Positions 61,208 to 64,000 of a stretch of DNA of 64,000 nt are shown here, piece after piece. A program made the position numbers and the translations under genes. The notes beneath the pieces were generated by a model. It had not been told where the DNA came from. It did not search any database and worked only from the letters and a program-made list of their open reading frames with translations. Origin of the DNA: Paenarthrobacter nicotinovorans (lineage in GTDB: Bacteria; Actinomycetota; Actinomycetes; Actinomycetales; Micrococcaceae); the NCBI RefSeq assembly GCF_007670255.1, contig NZ_SZVS01000011.1, positions 1 to 64,000 of the forward strand, read 5' to 3'. Position 1 is the stretch's first letter; each line of letters starts with the position of its first letter.

Positions 61208-62563
61208 CTACTGCTCCCCCGCCACCTTGGAGCGTGCTTCACGCCGCCGTTCCAGGCGCTCACGCCGCTGCCGTGCGAGCGCCGTTGCCAGTGGCGGCAC
61301 GTGGATCCCTTGGGCGGCCATTTGCCGGCGGACCTTGCGGCGGGTCACAACAATGAGCAGGGTTCCGATCGCGAGCAACAGGAATTGGACGCTGAGGGCA
61401 ATCCGGAACGGCGCCAGTCCGTACAGCTCCCCACCGGAAAAACCGCTGGCATTCAGGAGGTCGAGAACCAGGCCGATGAGGTAGATCGCGATCAGGGCTG
61501 CGATGAAGCCGCCCACATTGACTATCCCGGTCGCCGTACCGATGCGATGCGAAGGATTGAAGGTCCGCGCGAAGTCAAAGCCGATCATGGATCCTGGTCC
61601 GCCTACCGCCAGGACCACCACCAGGATGACCAGGAGCCACAGTGGAGCACGCTCGGGAAGAAGCAGTACGGCCGCCCAAGCGACGGCCGTTGCGGTAGTG
61701 ATCAACAGCACCATGGCGGACCGTCGCATGGGATGCCGGGCCACGAACCGGCCGAAGCCAGGCCCGGCAACGATGGCGGTGGCCACGAACAGGGCCATCA
61801 AAGCAGAGACTGTTCCGGCGTCGAGTCCTTGGGCGGAGAGCAGGAACGGGTAACCCCAGGTCATCGCGAAGAGGTTGCCGCTGAACTGGACAGTGAAATG
61901 GCTCCAGAGCCCGAGCCGGGTTCCTGGCTGCTTCCAGGCGCGGGACAGGGAAACACCCGTGGCCCTCAGGCCTTGGGCCGTCACCGTGGCCGGATGTCCG
62001 GGAGGCGCATCCCTCAACAGAGTAAGGACCAGTACAACCGCCAGCACGGACATCGACGCCAGGGTCAGGAAAGCCGGCGTCCATCCCGCCGAGTGCAGCA
62101 GCAAAGCGAAGGGAACCACGCTGAACAGCTGGCCCAACTGCCCGCACATGCCGGTCAACTGCGTCACCAGCGGAACCCGGGACGGTGCGAACCACAGAGG
62201 AACCAGCCGGATGACGGAGATGAAGGTCATGGCGTCGCCGGCGCCCACCAGGACCCGGCCAAGGACGCCTCCAGGGATGCTGTCGGCGAAAGCCAGCTGC
62301 AGTTGTCCCGCCGCCATGAGGACAGCACCGCCGGCCACCATGACCCGGGATCCAAACCGGTCCACCAGCACGCCGACCGGGATCTGGAGACCGGCATAGA
62401 CCAACAGCTGCAACACGGTGAAGAAGGAAATCGCCGAGGCACTGGCATGGAAACGTTCAGTTGCCTCCAGCCCGGCGACCCCGAAGGAGGTACGCTGCGC
62501 CACAGCCACGAGGTAGGCAAAGATGCCTATGGTCCAGATCAGCCAGGCGCGGGGAGAAGTCAC
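61208..62563 (-). CDS. MFS transporter
   Basis: A 451-residue 12-helix major facilitator with a long basic C-terminal tail (RRKVRRQ...RQRRERLERRREARSK, about 405-447). Motif A in loop 2-3 is GVLVDRFGSRVMVAGG (about 62-77). Overall it resembles the nitrate/sugar-phosphate-like NNP or UhpT group less than generic DHA-type members, so no substrate is assigned. GTG 62563 is used. It is 34 bp upstream of the PAC2 gene's end in the same orientation. Confidence 0.83.
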   Translation of the reverse strand: MTSPRAWLIWTIGIFAYLVAVAQRTSFGVAGLEATERFHASASAISFFTVLQLLVYAGLQIPVGVLVDRFGSRVMVAGGAVLMAAGQLQLAFADSIPGGVLGRVLVGAGDAMTFISVIRLVPLWFAPSRVPLVTQLTGMCGQLGQLFSVVPFALLLHSAGWTPAFLTLASMSVLAVVLVLTLLRDAPPGHPATVTAQGLRATGVSLSRAWKQPGTRLGLWSHFTVQFSGNLFAMTWGYPFLLSAQGLDAGTVSALMALFVATAIVAGPGFGRFVARHPMRRSAMVLLITTATAVAWAAVLLLPERAPLWLLVILVVVLAVGGPGSMIGFDFARTFNPSHRIGTATGIVNVGGFIAALIAIYLIGLVLDLLNASGFSGGELYGLAPFRIALSVQFLLLAIGTLLIVVTRRKVRRQMAAQGIHVPPLATALARQRRERLERRREARSKVAGEQ

Positions 62564-62597
62564 ACCTCAATTATGCCGGTCAACCGTTAAAGCTGAT

Positions 62598-63536
62598 TTA
62601 TTGAGGCGTGTCTTTACGAGCCAGGTAGGCCTCAACAGCAGCACCGATGTCCTCGGCATCGGGCAGCTCGTCGTTCTCGTAGGCAAGCAAGGAACGACGC
62701 ACCATGCCTTCGGACTTCTCGTCGTAGCGGGCCTCAAGGTTGGCGACGACGGCCTGCACTTCTTCGGAAGCCTCAATCTGTTCGGCGATCTGCCGTCCGA
62801 CCTCCCGGCCTGCTTCCCGGAGACGGTCCGTAGGAAGCATGAGGGACGTTGCGGCCCCCAGGTATTCCAAGCCGGCGACGGCGGCCGTCGGGTACTCGGC
62901 TTCGGACAGGTAATGCGGAACGTGGACAACATAGCCCGCCACGTTGCGCTCCGCCTCGGTGAGCCGGAGTTCAAGGACGTGGCCGATGGCAGCAGGAACC
63001 TCGACCGTAGGTTTCCAACTGGAGATCCCTTCGATCAGCTCAGGCCGGTTGCCGTGTACCGTCACACCGACGGGGCGCGTGTGCGGTACCGGCATGGGAA
63101 TGGAGTGGATCCACGTGACGAGGTTAACGTCCAGCTTCTCCACAATCCCTACGACGGCGCGGGCGAAGCGCTCCCACTGCAGGTCCGGCTCAAAACCTGC
63201 CAGCAGCAGGAACGGCTGTCCCAGCCCATCCGTGAGCTTGTACAGGCCAAGCTTGGGCGCCTTGTAGTCCTGGAGGTGGTCTTCCACAAAGCTGATGTGT
63301 GGCCGGCGCGACCGGTAGTCAATGAGCTGGTCGGCATCGAACATGGCCACGACCTCGGCGTCGAGTTCATCCAGCAGTTCCGCATTAATCTGCCGGACCA
63401 CGTGACCGGCGTCGGCAAATCCCGTGAATCCCATGACCATGTTCAGGCCACGGAGTTCGGGACTGTGGAAGGTCTCAATGTTGCTCGCGTAGAGAGCTTC
63501 TGGGTCCAGGAGGGTGCCGGATATCCGTTCAAACAC
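62598..63536 (-). CDS. PAC2-family protein (proteasome assembly chaperone-like)
   Basis: A 312-residue PAC2 protein. The NMVMGFTGFADAGHVVRQIN block (about 32-50) and DYRSRRPHISFVEDHLQDY (about 72-90) are the conserved core, followed by a long helical C-terminal half (EEVQAVVANLEARYDEKSEGMVRRSLLAYEND). Actinobacteria encode a PAC2 protein whose role is not settled; a chaperone for proteasome assembly is suggested by homology only. GTG 63536 has AAAGGA upstream. It is divergent from pepA. Confidence 0.9.
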   Translation of the reverse strand: MFERISGTLLDPEALYASNIETFHSPELRGLNMVMGFTGFADAGHVVRQINAELLDELDAEVVAMFDADQLIDYRSRRPHISFVEDHLQDYKAPKLGLYKLTDGLGQPFLLLAGFEPDLQWERFARAVVGIVEKLDVNLVTWIHSIPMPVPHTRPVGVTVHGNRPELIEGISSWKPTVEVPAAIGHVLELRLTEAERNVAGYVVHVPHYLSEAEYPTAAVAGLEYLGAATSLMLPTDRLREAGREVGRQIAEQIEASEEVQAVVANLEARYDEKSEGMVRRSLLAYENDELPDAEDIGAAVEAYLARKDTPQ

Positions 63537-63639
63537 GGCGTATTCCTTTCACGGGGCAAGTTCGGATGGTCTATTTGGGTACAACGCTGCACAGGAAGCG
63601 CGCATTCCTGCTGGGGGATGTGCGGCAGATCTCATTTAA

Positions 63640-63670
63640 TTGCTGTCCGCGGGCGCCGAGAGACTACGAT
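63640..63670 (+). promoter_or_regulatory. Candidate pepA promoter
   Basis: TTGCTG (63640-63645) and TACGAT (63665-63670) are spaced 19 bp. The resulting 5' leader of about 135 bases is GC-rich. Confidence 0.35.
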
Positions 63671-63812
63671 CGAAACGGGCCCGCGTCCGCTAACGACGCT
63701 GGGCCTGAAGACCAAGGCCGCCGTCGAATGAGGACGTCGGGCGCGTACCGGGGCAGGCCGCCAAACATGCGGCCCCGCCATGCACTGCAGAGAGAAGTGA
63801 GGACACATCCTC

Positions 63813-64000
63813 GTGGTCAAGACTACTGACATCAACCTGTCCGTCATCGCCAAGGACCTGAAAAAGTCCCCCAGCGACGCCCTTGTGATCGGCGTTGCGC
63901 AAGGCGCTGAAGGGCCTGTGCTGCTCGCCAATCCCCTGAGCGCCAAGGCTGCCGAGTCCGTTGCGGGCTCCCTGAAGTCCCTGGGAATCAGCGGCGCGGC
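63813..64000 (+). CDS. pepA: Leucyl aminopeptidase (M17), N-terminal part
   Basis: The gene begins at GTG 63813, with GAGGA nine bases before it, and runs off the window after 62 codons. The visible part has KTTDINLSVIAKDLKKSPSDALVIGVAQ and VLLANPLSAKAAESVAGSLKSLG, the N-terminal domain of PepA-type aminopeptidases. The two-metal catalytic domain lies outside. It would release N-terminal residues from peptides; PepA also binds DNA in some bacteria. Confidence 0.85.
   Translation, partial: MVKTTDINLSVIAKDLKKSPSDALVIGVAQGAEGPVLLANPLSAKAAESVAGSLKSLGISGA

Noticed and set aside
61175..62590. 471-codon open frame antisense to the MFS transporter
   Set aside because: Gln/Arg/Gly-rich shadow of the MFS gene with no domain.

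Overview
This window is a high-GC, densely packed chromosomal segment from an actinobacterium. It most likely comes from the Arthrobacter/Paenarthrobacter group (Micrococcaceae). The reasons are the GTG/TTG starts, actinobacterial-only families (DUF3000, DUF3093, DUF3159, DUF3710, DUF4193, DUF5998, DUF6421, DUF7455, SepH), a fused CydDC, a SigA-type sigma factor with a long acidic/basic N-terminus, and gene order shared with mycobacteria. I see no insertion sequence, prophage, CRISPR array or island of different base composition. No stretch longer than about 300 bases lacks a gene; the longest gaps (34163-34444, 52008-52288, 63537-63812, 57587-57840) are divergent promoter regions.

Layout. 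1-2.2 kb: end of a tRNA-Val, a complete tRNA-Gly, an APC-type amino acid permease and a small Rv0909-like protein. 2.2-9 kb: BenE-type transporter, ZapE ATPase, a rhodanese/SufE sulfur pair, YbaK-like deacylase, an alpha/beta hydrolase, a small unknown protein and MsrB. 9.1-12.4 kb: a coupled trio, DUF6421 - short-chain dehydrogenase - threonine-aldolase-like PLP enzyme, whose role is unknown. 12.4-18.1 kb: DUF3000, RNase D, and the fatty-acid beta-oxidation pair fadA-fadB behind a 16-bp palindrome. 18.2-25.6 kb: aldo/keto reductase, HhH protein, dxs-DUF402-unknown operon and aconitase.

25.9-38.5 kb is a conserved actinobacterial block. It holds a TRAM-type RNA methyltransferase and an APC permease that carries the K+-ligand residues of KimA. 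Divergent from these are the RCK proteins CeoB and CeoC. Then follow DUF3159, an OB-fold protein, DUF3710, dUTPase, DUF3093, DUF4193, the cell-division protein SepH, thymidine kinase, a phosphodiesterase and DUF5998. 38.5-45.9 kb: a two-domain acetyltransferase/acyl-CoA synthetase, topoisomerase IV subunit A, and VOC, DinB and GNAT proteins. 45.9-53.7 kb: cytochrome bd oxidase (cydA-cydB-cydDC) transcribed away from a BlaI-family repressor and an M56 membrane peptidase; three 17-bp inverted repeats lie between them. 53.7-55.5 kb: a ChrB-like protein and an MFS pump, divergent across a 20-bp near-palindrome. 55.5-64 kb: topoisomerase IV subunit B, DUF7455, sigma factor SigA, DUF4192, an MFS transporter, a PAC2 protein and the start of leucyl aminopeptidase.

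Most genes are core housekeeping. The observations most worth following are (i) the BlaI/M56 pair as a probable regulator of the bd oxidase, (ii) the DUF6421 trio with an HxxxH...EExRxD pattern in DUF6421, (iii) the KimA-like K+ transporter next to its presumed RCK partners, and (iv) the ChrB-like/MFS pair with apparently leaderless divergent starts. Assignments rest on reading the protein sequences by eye; no database search was run.
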